From Sphingomonas sp. Leaf208 (GTDB taxonomy: Bacteria; Pseudomonadota; Alphaproteobacteria; Sphingomonadales; Sphingomonadaceae): a stretch of DNA of 64,000 nucleotides. The stretch is from contig NZ_LMKH01000001.1 of the NCBI RefSeq assembly GCF_001421415.1, positions 560,946 through 624,945 on the forward strand. The letters are read 5' to 3'. Every line of letters starts with the position of its first letter. The first letter of the stretch is position 1. Shown one piece after another: positions 36,272 to 45,617 of the stretch. A program made the position numbers and the translations under genes. The notes below the pieces were generated by a model, which was not told the origin of the DNA, ran no database searches, and worked only from the letters and a program-made list of their open reading frames with translations.

Positions 36272-37791
36272 CAGGCGGTCCCGCCGGACGTCTGCGCGCC
36301 GAGGGTTTGCGTCATGCCACCCATCGTCTGGCTCATGCCGCCGGCGTTCATTCGTTGCGACTGGTCGGCCATCAAGACGAAGCTGTCCTTGGTGCCGCCG
36401 CCCTGGCTGGAATTGACCACCAGCGATCCTTCCTTGAGCGCGACGCGGGTGAGGCCGCCGGGGACGACCTGCACGCCCTTCGCGCCGCTCAGCACGAAGG
36501 GGCGGAAGTCGACGTGGCGGGGGCTGAGACCGCCTTGTGCCATCGTCGGGACGGTCGACAGGGCAAGTGTCGGTTGCGCAATGTAGCGGTGTGGCTCCGC
36601 AATGAGCGCGGCGCGAAAATCCTCGATCTCCTGTTTCGAGGCGGTCGGGCCGACCAGCATGCCGTAGCCGCCCGAACCGTCGACCAGCTTGACGACGACG
36701 TCTTCGAGGTTGTCGAGGACGAACTTCAGCGCCTGCGGTTCCCGGCAGCGCCAGGTCTCGACGTTACGCAGCTTGCACTCGCCGCCCGAGTAGAACTTCA
36801 CGATGTCGGGCATGTAGCTGTAGATCGCCTTGTCGTCGGCGATGCCGTTGCCCGGCGCGTTCATGATCGCGACGTTGCCGGCGGCGTAGGCTGCGATCAG
36901 ACCGGGCACGCCCAGCGCGGAGTCCGGACGGAACACGAGCGGATCGAGATAATCATCGTCGATCCGGCGATAGATCACGTCGACCTTAACCCGCCCCGCG
37001 ATCGTCCGCATCCAGACGATGTCGTCGTCGACCACCAGATCGGCCGCCTCGACGAGTTCGATCCCCATCGAGTCCGCGAGGAAGCTGTGTTCGTAATAGG
37101 CGGAGTTGTAGTGGCCGGGGGTCAGCAGCACGCACGTCGGGTTGGAGCCCGTGCCATGTGGCGCGACCGACTTCATGGTCTCGAGCAGGAGGTCTGGATA
37201 GCTGTCGACTGCCGCGACCCGGAACTCGCGGAAGAGTTCGGGGCAAAGACGGAGCATCGCCTCGCGGTTTTCAAGCATGTAGCTGACGCCCGACGGCGTA
37301 CGCGCATTGTCCTCGAGCACGAAGAAATCGTCGGGGCCGGTGCGGACGAGATCGATGCCGCAGATATGCGCCCATACGCCGTGCGGCGGACGGATACCGG
37401 CGATCTCGGGCCGAAACTGCGCGTTGCCGAGCACGAGGTCTTCGGGGAGGATGCCCTCCTTCAGGATGCGTCGTTCGCCGTAGATATCGTCGAGGAACGC
37501 GTTGATCGCCTCGACGCGCTGGACGAGGCCTTCGGACAACCGCGTCCATTCGTCATGCAGGAATACGCGCGGGACGATGTCGAACGGGATGATCCGCTCG
37601 GCCGCTTCATTCTCGCCGTAGACCGCGAAGGTTATGCCGAGTTGCCGGAACGTCGTCTCGGCGGCTTCCTGCCGGCGTCGCAGTTCGGCGTTGGGCGTAT
37701 CCTCGATCCACTTGCCGAGAGCCGCCAGTTCGCGCCGGGCGGTCGTGTCGCCCGGTGTGCCCATGATCTCGTCGAACGCTTGTTTCCCCAT
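36271..37791 (-). CDS. Circularly permuted ATP-grasp (type 2) protein
   Basis: A 506-aa amidoligase-like protein of the circularly permuted ATP-grasp family, related to glutathionylspermidine synthase cores. Visible conserved segments are RVFLHDEWTRLSEGLVQR, AHICGIDLVR, FFVLEDNARTPSGVSYMLENR, LLTPGHYNSAYYEHSFLA, and the late VVVKLVDGSGGYGMLVGP (nucleotide-binding lysine and glycine loop). The last 30 residues are a Met/Gly/Gln-rich tail. The start MGKQAFDEI is selected; the frame opens 21 codons further upstream. Predicted to make peptide-like bonds on an unknown substrate. Confidence 0.9.
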   Translation of the reverse strand: MGKQAFDEIMGTPGDTTARRELAALGKWIEDTPNAELRRRQEAAETTFRQLGITFAVYGENEAAERIIPFDIVPRVFLHDEWTRLSEGLVQRVEAINAFLDDIYGERRILKEGILPEDLVLGNAQFRPEIAGIRPPHGVWAHICGIDLVRTGPDDFFVLEDNARTPSGVSYMLENREAMLRLCPELFREFRVAAVDSYPDLLLETMKSVAPHGTGSNPTCVLLTPGHYNSAYYEHSFLADSMGIELVEAADLVVDDDIVWMRTIAGRVKVDVIYRRIDDDYLDPLVFRPDSALGVPGLIAAYAAGNVAIMNAPGNGIADDKAIYSYMPDIVKFYSGGECKLRNVETWRCREPQALKFVLDNLEDVVVKLVDGSGGYGMLVGPTASKQEIEDFRAALIAEPHRYIAQPTLALSTVPTMAQGGLSPRHVDFRPFVLSGAKGVQVVPGGLTRVALKEGSLVVNSSQGGGTKDSFVLMADQSQRMNAGGMSQTMGGMTQTLGAQTSGGTA

Positions 37792-37875
37792 CGAAACGGT
37801 CAATTCCCCATCAAGCGTTGCGGTTCCATGCTGCAACGCATCGCTGCGCTGCACAAGGTCTGAATGTGTATTTGC

Positions 37876-37977
37876 CCCCCTCCCTGGAAGGGAGGGGCTG
37901 GGGGTGTCGGCGTGAGGCAGGTGCTGCGCCAGCCAATGGGCCTACCCACCCCTAACCCCTCCCTTCCAGGGAGGGGA
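37876..37977. repeat. Type A palindromic element (CCCTCCCTGGAAGGGAGGGG)
   Basis: Inverted modules CCCCTCCCTGGAAGGGAGGGGCTGGGGGTG and CACCCCTAACCCCTCCCTTCCAGGGAGGGG. It separates the ATP-grasp operon from the DsbD-family gene and ends seven bases before that gene's stop codon. Confidence 0.88.
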
Positions 37978-37983
37978 ATCCTC

Positions 37984-40032
37984 TTAGGCTCCCAACCCTT
38001 CGAGCAGACCTGGCGTGAGAACCTGTGGGAGGACCATCGGTTCGGCGGCACTTGGTGCGTAGTAGAGATACAGCGGCACACCGGCGCGGTTGTGGGCCTG
38101 GATGAAGCGGCCCATTACCGGGTCGCCGTCGGTCCAGTCGCCGATCAGCGCGGCGACGTTGTGTTTGGCAAAGGCGTCGCGGACGCCGGTGGTGTCGATC
38201 GCCGCCTTCTCGTTGACCTTGCACGTCAGGCACCAATCGGCGGTGAAGTAGACGAACACCGGGCGCTTTTCGGCACGCAGCGAGGCGAGCTTGGCCTCGG
38301 TGAACGCCTCGTCGCCGGCGGTCGCGGTTTTGGCGGCGACCGGCGGCGCGCGCGAGATCAATACTGCGCTGCCGACGAAGATCCCCAGCAACAGCACCTG
38401 CGCGACGATGCCGAACGACTTGCCCTTGCGCTGGCGCGAGCCGCCAATCCACAGCACCGCGCCGACCGCCAGCACCGCGACCAGCGCGAGCGTCAGCGTA
38501 TCCACGCCGGTCTGTCGCCCGAGCACCCAGCCGAGCGCGATCGCGGTGAGGAACATCGGCACCGACAGGATGTGGCGGAACGTCTCCATCCAGGCGCCGG
38601 GCTTTGGCAACCACCGTCGCCACGATGGGATGAACCCGATCGCGAGGAAGGGAAGCGACAAGCCGATCCCGAGCCCGCCGAACACTGCGAGTGCCGCCGG
38701 CCACGGTAACACCAGCGCCGCACCGAGTGCTGCGCCCATGAACGGCCCTGTGCACGGCGTCGCGATGAACGCGGCGAGTGCGCCCGTCGCGAACGCACCG
38801 CTTGCGCCACTCTCACCGGCAAAGCGGGGTGTCGGGACCTCGAACAGTCCGGCGAGGTTGAAGGCGATCGCAGTGCTCAGCAGCAGCAGTGCGACGATCG
38901 CGCCGGGATGCTGCAACTGGAACGCCCAGCCGACTGCGGACCCGCCGGCGCGCAACGCGAGGATCGCGCCGCCGAGACCGAGGCAGACCAGCACGACGCC
39001 CGCGGTGTAGGCCAGAGCCTCGCCGCGCGCGTCCTTCTCGCTCGCGCCACCGCGGGCGAGGCTGAGCGCCTTGAGGCTGAGGATCGGGAAGACGCAGGGC
39101 ATGATGTTGAGGATCAGGCCGCCGAGCACTGCGCCGGCGAACGCGATCAGCGCGGTCAGCCAGAGGCTCTCGCCGTTCGCGCTCGTCGCGTCGCCGCCGG
39201 CCGCTTCGGCCACCGCGCCGGGCGTCGCCTTGACGCCTAGCCCCTGCCCGTCGCCGAGCCGCAGAACGCCCTCGATCGGTCCGCCAGCTTTGGCATTCGC
39301 CGCGACCTTGGTGCTGATCGTCAGGCGGTCGCCGTCACGCGTGACCGTCTGCGCCGCGCCGTTCTCGATCGCGCCGGTGGTGACCGGGAAGAAATACGCC
39401 TTTTCGATCTTCGCGCCTGCGGGGAACGGCACGGCGATCCGCATCGTCCCGTTGCTCGCCGCATAGCTCGCGCCGGCATCGAGCGGCTTGGGGATCGCCT
39501 GACGCCAGCCCGCGAACGCGGCGGCCTGCGATGGCGCGCCGTCACCGATCGTGAGGTCGAGCGACAGTGCCTTCTCTTCGGGTACGCAGATCGTCGCCGA
39601 GCAGACGAGGTAGCTCGTCTTCAGGCGGATCGGGAATTTCGTCCCTGCCGCCAGTCCCGCCGGGACCTGGATCGTCACAAGCGGCGCATACGGCGCCTCG
39701 TAGACATAGTTCATCAGCCCAGCGATCAGCAGCGTCGTTGGCACCGGCCATTCGGGCTCGTCGGCCTTCGCGCCCGGCGGCAAGGTCCAGTCGAACGTCG
39801 CCGGAAAACCCGCGTCGCCGGGATTGCGCCAATAGCCGTGCCAGCCGGCTTCGGGCGTCGTCGCCAGCGCGATCGTCAGCGGGGCGCCGGCTTTCGGGTG
39901 ATCGCTCTCGGCGACCAGCTTCATCATCAGATGCTGGCTGGAGCCATTCAGCGATTCCGCAAGCGCGGGCGTGCTCGCCAGCCCGCAGATGGCCAGCAAG
40001 ACCGTCATGAGGACGCAACGTAATCCGCGCAT
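37984..40032 (-). CDS. DsbD-family thiol:disulfide interchange protein
   Basis: A 682-aa membrane protein that would carry reductant from cytoplasmic thioredoxin to the periplasm. A signal peptide (VLMTVLLAICGLASTPALA) leads a periplasmic N-terminal domain (to about 285) with the pair in YLVCSATICVPEE. Then come about eight membrane helices with LNIMPCVFPILSLKAL and the partner Cys in TPCTGPFMGAALG, and a C-terminal thioredoxin domain with TADWCLTCKVNEK. The start MRGLRCVLM has AAGGAT upstream. The N-terminal domain resembles ScsB-type rather than classical DsbD. Confidence 0.9.
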   Translation of the reverse strand: MRGLRCVLMTVLLAICGLASTPALAESLNGSSQHLMMKLVAESDHPKAGAPLTIALATTPEAGWHGYWRNPGDAGFPATFDWTLPPGAKADEPEWPVPTTLLIAGLMNYVYEAPYAPLVTIQVPAGLAAGTKFPIRLKTSYLVCSATICVPEEKALSLDLTIGDGAPSQAAAFAGWRQAIPKPLDAGASYAASNGTMRIAVPFPAGAKIEKAYFFPVTTGAIENGAAQTVTRDGDRLTISTKVAANAKAGGPIEGVLRLGDGQGLGVKATPGAVAEAAGGDATSANGESLWLTALIAFAGAVLGGLILNIMPCVFPILSLKALSLARGGASEKDARGEALAYTAGVVLVCLGLGGAILALRAGGSAVGWAFQLQHPGAIVALLLLSTAIAFNLAGLFEVPTPRFAGESGASGAFATGALAAFIATPCTGPFMGAALGAALVLPWPAALAVFGGLGIGLSLPFLAIGFIPSWRRWLPKPGAWMETFRHILSVPMFLTAIALGWVLGRQTGVDTLTLALVAVLAVGAVLWIGGSRQRKGKSFGIVAQVLLLGIFVGSAVLISRAPPVAAKTATAGDEAFTEAKLASLRAEKRPVFVYFTADWCLTCKVNEKAAIDTTGVRDAFAKHNVAALIGDWTDGDPVMGRFIQAHNRAGVPLYLYYAPSAAEPMVLPQVLTPGLLEGLGA

Positions 40033-40140
40033 GGCAATCCTTGTTTCGTTCATCGCGCAAAGCCATAGCGGTGACCTTGTCGTATTGCACTTCAAAGCGA
40101 CGGCCTCGCTCGAGGGATGTTGCTGGCTAAAGGACTGTTC

Positions 40141-41769
40141 GTGAAAGCACTTATCGCCGCGCTCCTGCTAACTTCGGCTTCTTCGGTCTCTGCCCAGACG
40201 GCGGCGCCCCCCGCGGCGACCCCGACGACTCCGCCGAAACTGATCGTCGCGATCTCGGTCGACCAGTTCGCCGCCGACCTGTTCCAGCAATATCGCAACC
40301 ATTATACCGGCGGCTTCACGCGGCTGCTGAACGGCGCGGTGTTCCCGAGCGGGTATCAGAGCCACGCAGCAACCGAGACGTGCCCCGGCCACTCGACGAT
40401 CCTGACGGGCATGCGCCCCGCGCATACCGGGATCATCGCCAACAACTGGATCGACCAGCGCGCCGGGCGGCCGGACAAGGTTGTCTATTGTTCGGAAGAC
40501 GAGCGCGTCACCGGCAGCACGCACGACAGCTATACCGTGTCGGACATGCATCTGAAGGTGCCGACGCTCGGCGAGATGATGAAGGCACGCGATCCGCGGA
40601 CACGCTCGGTGTCGGTCGCGGGGAAGGATCGCGCGGCGGTGATGATGGGCGGCCACAAGGTCGACGAGCTCTGGTGGTGGGACGGCAAGACCTATGCCTC
40701 CTATGCCGGCCGAGCGGTGCCGCCGGCGGTGCAGCGCACGCGCGACGCGGTCGCCGCGCTGATCGCCAAGCCGCAGGTCGCACTCCCGCTGCCCGGCTAT
40801 TGCGCGGGCGTGGATCATCCGATCGTGATCGCCGGCAAGACCTATGGCCAGGGGCGCTTCGAGCGCGAGGCGGGCGATGCCAAGGGCTTCCGCGTATCGC
40901 CCGCCTCCGACGCCGCGGTGTTCGCGATGGCGGCGGCGCTGGTGCAGGACATGAAGCTCGGCAAGGGTCCGCAGACCGACATCATCGATATCGGCGCGTC
41001 GGCGACCGATTATGTCGGGCATACCTATGGCACGCAGGGCACCGAGATGTGCATCCAGATGGCGCAGCTCGACAAGACGCTCGGTGATTTCTTCGCGGTG
41101 ATGGACGAGACCGGCGTCGACTACGAGGTCGTGCTGACCGCGGATCACGGCGCGCACGACGCGACCGAACGCCAGCAACAGCGCGCGATGCCGATGGAGG
41201 CGCACATGGACGAGAACGTGCTCGCCAAGCAGGTCGGCACCGCGATCGCCAAGGACATGGGGCTGCCGGGTAGTGTGCTGCTCGGGACCGAAGGCGACGT
41301 CTATATCGACGACACGCTGCCGGCGAAGACGCAAGCGAAGGTGCTTGCCGAGGCGCTGCGCCGGTATCGGGCGATGCCGCAGATTGCGGGTGCGTACTCC
41401 GCCGCCGAGATCATGGCGACGCCGATGGCGAAGTCTCCGCCCGAGACGTGGACGCTGATCGAGCGGGCGCGGGCGTCGTTCTATCCCGAGCGGTCGGGGC
41501 AGATGGTGGTGCTGCTGAAGCCGCGCGTGACGACGATCGTGTCGCCGGCGGGGGGCTATGTAGAGACGCACGGGTCGCCGTGGGATTACGACCGCCGCGT
41601 GCCGATCCTGTTCTGGCGCAAGGGGATGACCGGGTTCGAGCAGCCGCTGTCCGTGGAGACGGTGGATATCGTGCCGACCTTGGCGGCGACGATCGGGTTG
41701 CCGGTTAGCGGGTTGGACGGGCGGTGCCTGGATCTCGATCCGGGGGCTGCGAGCACCTGCGCTAACTGA
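40141..41769 (+). CDS. PafA/SPAP-like alkaline phosphatase, exported
   Basis: A 542-aa periplasmic phosphomonoesterase of the alkaline phosphatase superfamily. It has a signal peptide (KALIAALLLTSASSVSAQ), the first metal Asp in IVAISVDQF, the nucleophile Thr in ATETCPGHSTILTG near residue 83, the PafA-type Lys/Arg pair in VAGKDRAAVMMGG, further ligands in SATDYVGH, and TADHGAHD. This is the PhoA-independent, Thr-nucleophile type known from Sphingomonas. GTG 40141 is chosen, with AAAGGA upstream; an ATG at 40117 is the alternative. No Pho box was identified. Confidence 0.9.
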   Translation: MKALIAALLLTSASSVSAQTAAPPAATPTTPPKLIVAISVDQFAADLFQQYRNHYTGGFTRLLNGAVFPSGYQSHAATETCPGHSTILTGMRPAHTGIIANNWIDQRAGRPDKVVYCSEDERVTGSTHDSYTVSDMHLKVPTLGEMMKARDPRTRSVSVAGKDRAAVMMGGHKVDELWWWDGKTYASYAGRAVPPAVQRTRDAVAALIAKPQVALPLPGYCAGVDHPIVIAGKTYGQGRFEREAGDAKGFRVSPASDAAVFAMAAALVQDMKLGKGPQTDIIDIGASATDYVGHTYGTQGTEMCIQMAQLDKTLGDFFAVMDETGVDYEVVLTADHGAHDATERQQQRAMPMEAHMDENVLAKQVGTAIAKDMGLPGSVLLGTEGDVYIDDTLPAKTQAKVLAEALRRYRAMPQIAGAYSAAEIMATPMAKSPPETWTLIERARASFYPERSGQMVVLLKPRVTTIVSPAGGYVETHGSPWDYDRRVPILFWRKGMTGFEQPLSVETVDIVPTLAATIGLPVSGLDGRCLDLDPGAASTCAN

Positions 41770-41796
41770 GCGCCGCGCACCTTCATTGCAAAGCAT

Positions 41797-41852
41797 GTTC
41801 TCCCGCGAAGGCGGGAGTCCAGTCTGGGCTCCCGCCTTCGCGGGAGAACAAG
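41797..41852. repeat. Type C palindromic element, near-perfect hairpin
   Basis: TGTTCTCCCGCGAAGGCGGGAGTCCAG and CTGGGCTCCCGCCTTCGCGGGAGAACA are inverted around a short centre. It lies between convergent genes, followed by AAGCTTTTTGG, so it could terminate the phosphatase transcript. Confidence 0.88.
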
Positions 41853-41900
41853 CTTTTTGGGGCGTACTACCTCGAACGATCGCTCCGACCAGCGTGCAAG

Positions 41901-42821
41901 CTACCGCGTCTCGAACGCCCGTAACCCGGTGCCCAGCCGGTTCGCGCCCAGCGCGAGCTTGTCGTGGCTGTAGTCCGCTAGGAACGCCGGGTTGCTGCCA
42001 TCCCCAGGCGACAGTCGTGCGTCGTTCCCCTCGACCCGCAACCCGGTCGAGGGGTACGTCTGCGCCTCCGCCGCGACGACAATCAGACCGGTGTGGTTCT
42101 CCTTGTTGCGCCCCTGCACGAAGGTGTTGCGCGCGATCAGGCCGGTGGCGCCTTCGGGGAGGTCGATCATGTAGTTGGTCTTCTTTCCCGCGGTATCGTC
42201 GAAGCTGTTGTCGGTGATCGACACGGTGGGCACGCGGAGCTTGACGTAATGGCCGCCGGTACCGCGCTCGAACCGCGAGTTGGTGATCGTCACGCTGCCC
42301 TTGTTGGCGAGGTAGATCGCGTGCGAACAGCCCGGCGATTCGTCGCACTGGCCGAGCCCGGCGAAGGTGGAATGGTCGATCAGGATCTTCTGCGCAGTCG
42401 GTTCGCCGCCGAGGATACCTTCCTGGCTGTCGAGGAACATCGCGTTGGTGACGGTCAGGTCGCCCATCTCGGTGCGGATGCCGGCGCCGTTGCCGTCCGA
42501 CACGCGGTAGCCGCGGAAGACGAGGCCATCAACGACCGAGCCCTGCCCGCGCAGGACCAGCGCGGCCTTGTCCTCGCAGGCGACCTTCTCGAAGATCGCG
42601 GTGCCGGGCTTGACCGCCTTGAAGGTGATGTGGCCGCCGGCCTGCACCGCGCATTGCCGGTAGGTGCCGGGCGCGATCAGGATCGTCGCGGTGCCCAGCC
42701 GGATCGACGAGACCGCCTCCTGCAGCGTCGCGAACCCCTGCCCGTTGACGGTGAACGGCGCCGAGCTCAGCGCGAACGCGGGAGCGGCGAACAGCGCGAG
42801 GGCGAGCAACGATCGTTTCAT
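41901..42821 (-). CDS. Exported right-handed beta-helix repeat protein
   Basis: A 306-aa secreted protein with a signal peptide (MKRSLLALALFAAPAFALS) and a pectate-lyase-like parallel beta-helix. Repeating coil sequences are seen in ILIAPGTYRQC, AALVLRGQGSVVDGLVFRGY, LTVTNAMFLD, ILIDHSTFAGL, VTITNSRFERG and VSITDNSFDD. Paired cysteines (QCDESPGCSH) may form a disulfide. A polysaccharide-binding or lyase role is possible but no catalytic set is recognisable. GAGGATC lies before the ATG at 42821. Confidence 0.82.
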   Translation of the reverse strand: MKRSLLALALFAAPAFALSSAPFTVNGQGFATLQEAVSSIRLGTATILIAPGTYRQCAVQAGGHITFKAVKPGTAIFEKVACEDKAALVLRGQGSVVDGLVFRGYRVSDGNGAGIRTEMGDLTVTNAMFLDSQEGILGGEPTAQKILIDHSTFAGLGQCDESPGCSHAIYLANKGSVTITNSRFERGTGGHYVKLRVPTVSITDNSFDDTAGKKTNYMIDLPEGATGLIARNTFVQGRNKENHTGLIVVAAEAQTYPSTGLRVEGNDARLSPGDGSNPAFLADYSHDKLALGANRLGTGLRAFETR

Positions 42822-43069
42822 CCGAGATCCTCTTCGTTCCGCAGCGGTGGCCCGCCGGCGATATCGGTTTCCTGATCGCACGGAACGTCGCGCCTCGACC
42901 AGTCTGTCCGCCGCGCTTTGTCGACACCTGTCCCGTTATGAAGCATTGGAAAGAATGAACCGGGATGGGTCGATCCCGATGTCCGCATATTGCCGTGCCC
43001 GCGCTGAACGCATAATACCGCTACCGTAACAAAGCCGGCGGGGGGAACCGATCGGCGCGGGGGATTCAC

Positions 43070-44278
43070 ATGCACGCCATGACGCCGACGGAGGTCTTCC
43101 TCCTCGCGATACTCATCATCTTCACCGTGCCGTATCTGGTGTGGCGGCTCGGGCGGACGGATTACTGGGCGCCGCTGGTGGTGGTGCAGATCTTCGGCGG
43201 CATCCTGCTCGGGCCGGGCGTGCTCGGCGCAGCATATCCCGACTATTACGCGACCGTTTTCACGCCCGCGACCTTGGGCTCGCTGAACGGCATCGCCTGG
43301 TGGGCGGTGATGATGTTCGTGTGGGTCGCCGGTATCGAACTCGATCTCGGCGAGGCCTGGAAGCGGCGCGGCGAGACCGGCGTGACGGCGGGCCTCGCGC
43401 TCGCGGTGCCGCTCATTACCGGCAGCATCGCGGCGGTGTTGATGTTGCGCTACCCAGGGTGGCGTGGGCCGGACGGTGCGACGTGGCAGGTCGTGCTAGG
43501 CATCGGCATGGCTTGCGCGGTCACCGCGCTGCCGATCCTTGTGCTGTTCCTCGAAAAGCTCGACGTGCTGCGCGAGCCGATCGGGCAGCGGATCCTGCGT
43601 TATGCGAGCCTCGACGACATCGCGATCTGGGGCGTGCTGGCGCTGATCCTGCTCGATTGGGAGCGGGTCGGGCGGCAGGGTGGTTTCCTGGTCGGGTTTG
43701 CGGTCGCGACGCTGATCGTGCGCAAACTGATGGCGCGGATCGAGGAGCGCGATCGCTGGTATGTCAGCCTGATCTGGCTCGCGGGCTGCGGGTTCGCAGC
43801 GGATTGGGCGGGGCTGCACTTCATGGTCGGTGCGTTCCTGTCGGGCGCGGTGCTCGATTCGAAATGGTTCACGACCGCGAAGATGGACCAGTTCCGTCAC
43901 TTCGTGCTGCTCGCGGTGATGCCGGTGTTCTTCCTGTCGACCGGGCTGAAGACGCAGTGGGCGGTCGGCGGTTACGCGGTGTTCGGTGCGGCGGCGTTGT
44001 TGCTGGTCGCCTCGGTAGGCGGCAAGCTGGCCGGGGTCCACGCCGCCGGGCGGATCCTGAAGTGGCGGCCGGGCGAGGCTTCGGCGATCGGATGGCTGTT
44101 GCAGACCAAGGCGCTAATCATGATCATCTTCGTCAACATCCTGCTGGATAAGAAGATCATTACGAATGAGACGTTCACTGCGCTGCTGCTGATGGCGCTG
44201 GCGAGCACGATGCTGACGGTGCCGGTGGTTGCGCCGAAGTTGAAGAAGCTGGTGGGGTTGGTGGGGAAGAGCGGGTGA
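43070..44278 (+). CDS. CPA2-type cation/proton antiporter
   Basis: A 402-aa polytopic membrane protein with about 11-12 helices, resembling Na+/H+ or K+/H+ antiporters of the monovalent cation:proton antiporter-2 group. It has GGILLGPGVLG near residue 42, the motif VWVAGIELDL near 85, and the conserved acidic residues in RYASLDDIAIWG near 180. No TrkA-N regulatory domain is attached. The ion specificity is not deducible. Confidence 0.87.
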   Translation: MHAMTPTEVFLLAILIIFTVPYLVWRLGRTDYWAPLVVVQIFGGILLGPGVLGAAYPDYYATVFTPATLGSLNGIAWWAVMMFVWVAGIELDLGEAWKRRGETGVTAGLALAVPLITGSIAAVLMLRYPGWRGPDGATWQVVLGIGMACAVTALPILVLFLEKLDVLREPIGQRILRYASLDDIAIWGVLALILLDWERVGRQGGFLVGFAVATLIVRKLMARIEERDRWYVSLIWLAGCGFAADWAGLHFMVGAFLSGAVLDSKWFTTAKMDQFRHFVLLAVMPVFFLSTGLKTQWAVGGYAVFGAAALLLVASVGGKLAGVHAAGRILKWRPGEASAIGWLLQTKALIMIIFVNILLDKKIITNETFTALLLMALASTMLTVPVVAPKLKKLVGLVGKSG

Positions 44279-44287
44279 CGCTTTTCT

Positions 44288-44400
44288 TCCCCCCTCCCTG
44301 GAAGGGAGGGGTTGGGGGTGGGTCGGCCTGCTCGTGCCGCCGACTTTGCCCGATGCGGAAGCCTACCCACCCCCGGCCCCTCCCTTTCAGGGAGGGGGGA
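44288..44400. repeat. Type A palindromic element (CCCTCCCTGGAAGGGAGGGG)
   Basis: Inverted modules CCCCCTCCCTGGAAGGGAGGGGTTGGGGGTGGGTCGG and CCTACCCACCCCCGGCCCCTCCCTTTCAGGGAGGGGG. It sits between the convergent ends of the antiporter and pspF. Confidence 0.88.
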
Positions 44401-44407
44401 AGAAGGC

Positions 44408-45445
44408 TTAGCCGCCCGCGTTAAGCAGGTCGTGGCGTTTCAGGGCGTGGCGAAGTTGGTCGTAGCTCAGGCCTAGCGCCTCGGCAGTGGCGCGCTGGTT
44501 GAAGCGGTGTTCCGACAGCGCTCGGGAGAGCAGGTCGCGTTCGAAGCGGGATACGCGGGACTTGAAGTCCGAGGGGCCTTCTTCGCACGCGACGACCGGG
44601 TCCTCGCCTTCATCCGGTTCGGCCGCGCGCGGAGCCACCACGATAGGCTTTGGCGCGGTCGACGCGCCCGGCCGGTGTGGCGACTGGAACGGGTCGATCT
44701 CGATCGCATCGATTGGCCCCGCTTGTTCCCAACGATACACCGCCCGCTCGACGACGTTGCGGAGCTCGCGGACGTTGCCCGGCCAGCGATAGGCGATGAG
44801 TGCGTCCATCGCCGCCGGGCCGAAACCCTCCCAGCGTTCGCGACCCAGTTCCGACGCCATCCGCCGGCCGAAATGCTCTGCCAGCACCACCACGTCCCCG
44901 GTCCGCGCGCGCAGAGGCGGCAACGTCACCACCTCGAACGACAACCGGTCGAGCAGATCGGCGCGGAACTCGTGGCGGTCGACCTTGTCGGGGAGATGCT
45001 CGTTGGTCGCAGCGACGATCCGCACGTCGACGCGCATCGGCCGCGACGAGCCGATCCTGGTGATTTCGCCATATTCGACTGCGCGCAGCAGGCGGTCCTG
45101 CGCGGCCATCGACAGCGTGCCGAGTTCGTCGAGGAACAGCGTGCCGCCATCGGCCTCCTCGAACCGCCCTACCCGCGCCTTGGTCGCGCCGGTGAACGCG
45201 CCAGCCTCATGCCCGAACAATTCCGCCTCGATCAGCGTCTCGGGCAGCGCCGCGCAGTTCATGATGACCAAAGGCTGATCCCACCGCGGCGACAGGCGGT
45301 GGAGGCGTTCGGCGACCAGTTCCTTGCCCGTGCCGCGCTCGCCGATTACCAGTACCGGACGGTCAAGCGCCGCCGCCCGCGATGCGCGTTCGAGCGCGGC
45401 CATGAACGTGCCGGACTCGCCGATGACCTGGGTTGTTCGCTCCAT
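44408..45445 (-). CDS. pspF: Phage shock protein operon activator PspF
   Basis: A 345-aa sigma-54 activator without a receiver domain. The AAA+ core begins within 15 residues of the start and has Walker A GERGTGKE, the sigma-54 contact loop ELFGHEAGAFTGA, Walker B GGTLFLDE and the sensor region RWPGNVRELRNVVERA. A Fis-type helix-turn-helix ends the protein (NQRATAEALGLSYDQLRHALKR). It is divergent from the psp operon, whose sigma-54 promoter lies 100 bases away; PspA should hold it inactive until envelope stress. Confidence 0.93.
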   Translation of the reverse strand: MERTTQVIGESGTFMAALERASRAAALDRPVLVIGERGTGKELVAERLHRLSPRWDQPLVIMNCAALPETLIEAELFGHEAGAFTGATKARVGRFEEADGGTLFLDELGTLSMAAQDRLLRAVEYGEITRIGSSRPMRVDVRIVAATNEHLPDKVDRHEFRADLLDRLSFEVVTLPPLRARTGDVVVLAEHFGRRMASELGRERWEGFGPAAMDALIAYRWPGNVRELRNVVERAVYRWEQAGPIDAIEIDPFQSPHRPGASTAPKPIVVAPRAAEPDEGEDPVVACEEGPSDFKSRVSRFERDLLSRALSEHRFNQRATAEALGLSYDQLRHALKRHDLLNAGG

Positions 45446-45545
45446 GACGAAGATGTGGCGCGAATTCCCAACTCTTGGCAAGCTTCCGCCACGCCCCGAA
45501 CACCTGAAATCGCGCAAACCCCTGCAATTCCGCCATTTTCGAAAC

Positions 45546-45561
45546 TGGCACGAGAGATGCA
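45546..45561 (+). promoter_or_regulatory. Sigma-54 promoter of the psp operon
   Basis: TGGCACGAGAGATGCA matches the -24/-12 consensus TGGCACG-N4-TTGCA at all but one base, with correct spacing. It is located between pspF and the psp genes and 57 bases before the first ORF, exactly where a PspF-activated promoter should be. Confidence 0.88.
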
Positions 45562-45617
45562 ATGCTTCAGGCAACCCGCCGAATAGCGGAACCAACCATC
45601 CTTAAAGGGGACCCACC

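Noticed and set aside
40168..42348. 726-aa minus-strand open frame
   Set aside because: It overlaps the phosphatase gene antisense and part of the beta-helix gene in another frame. Composition is Arg/His-rich and no domain is recognisable.
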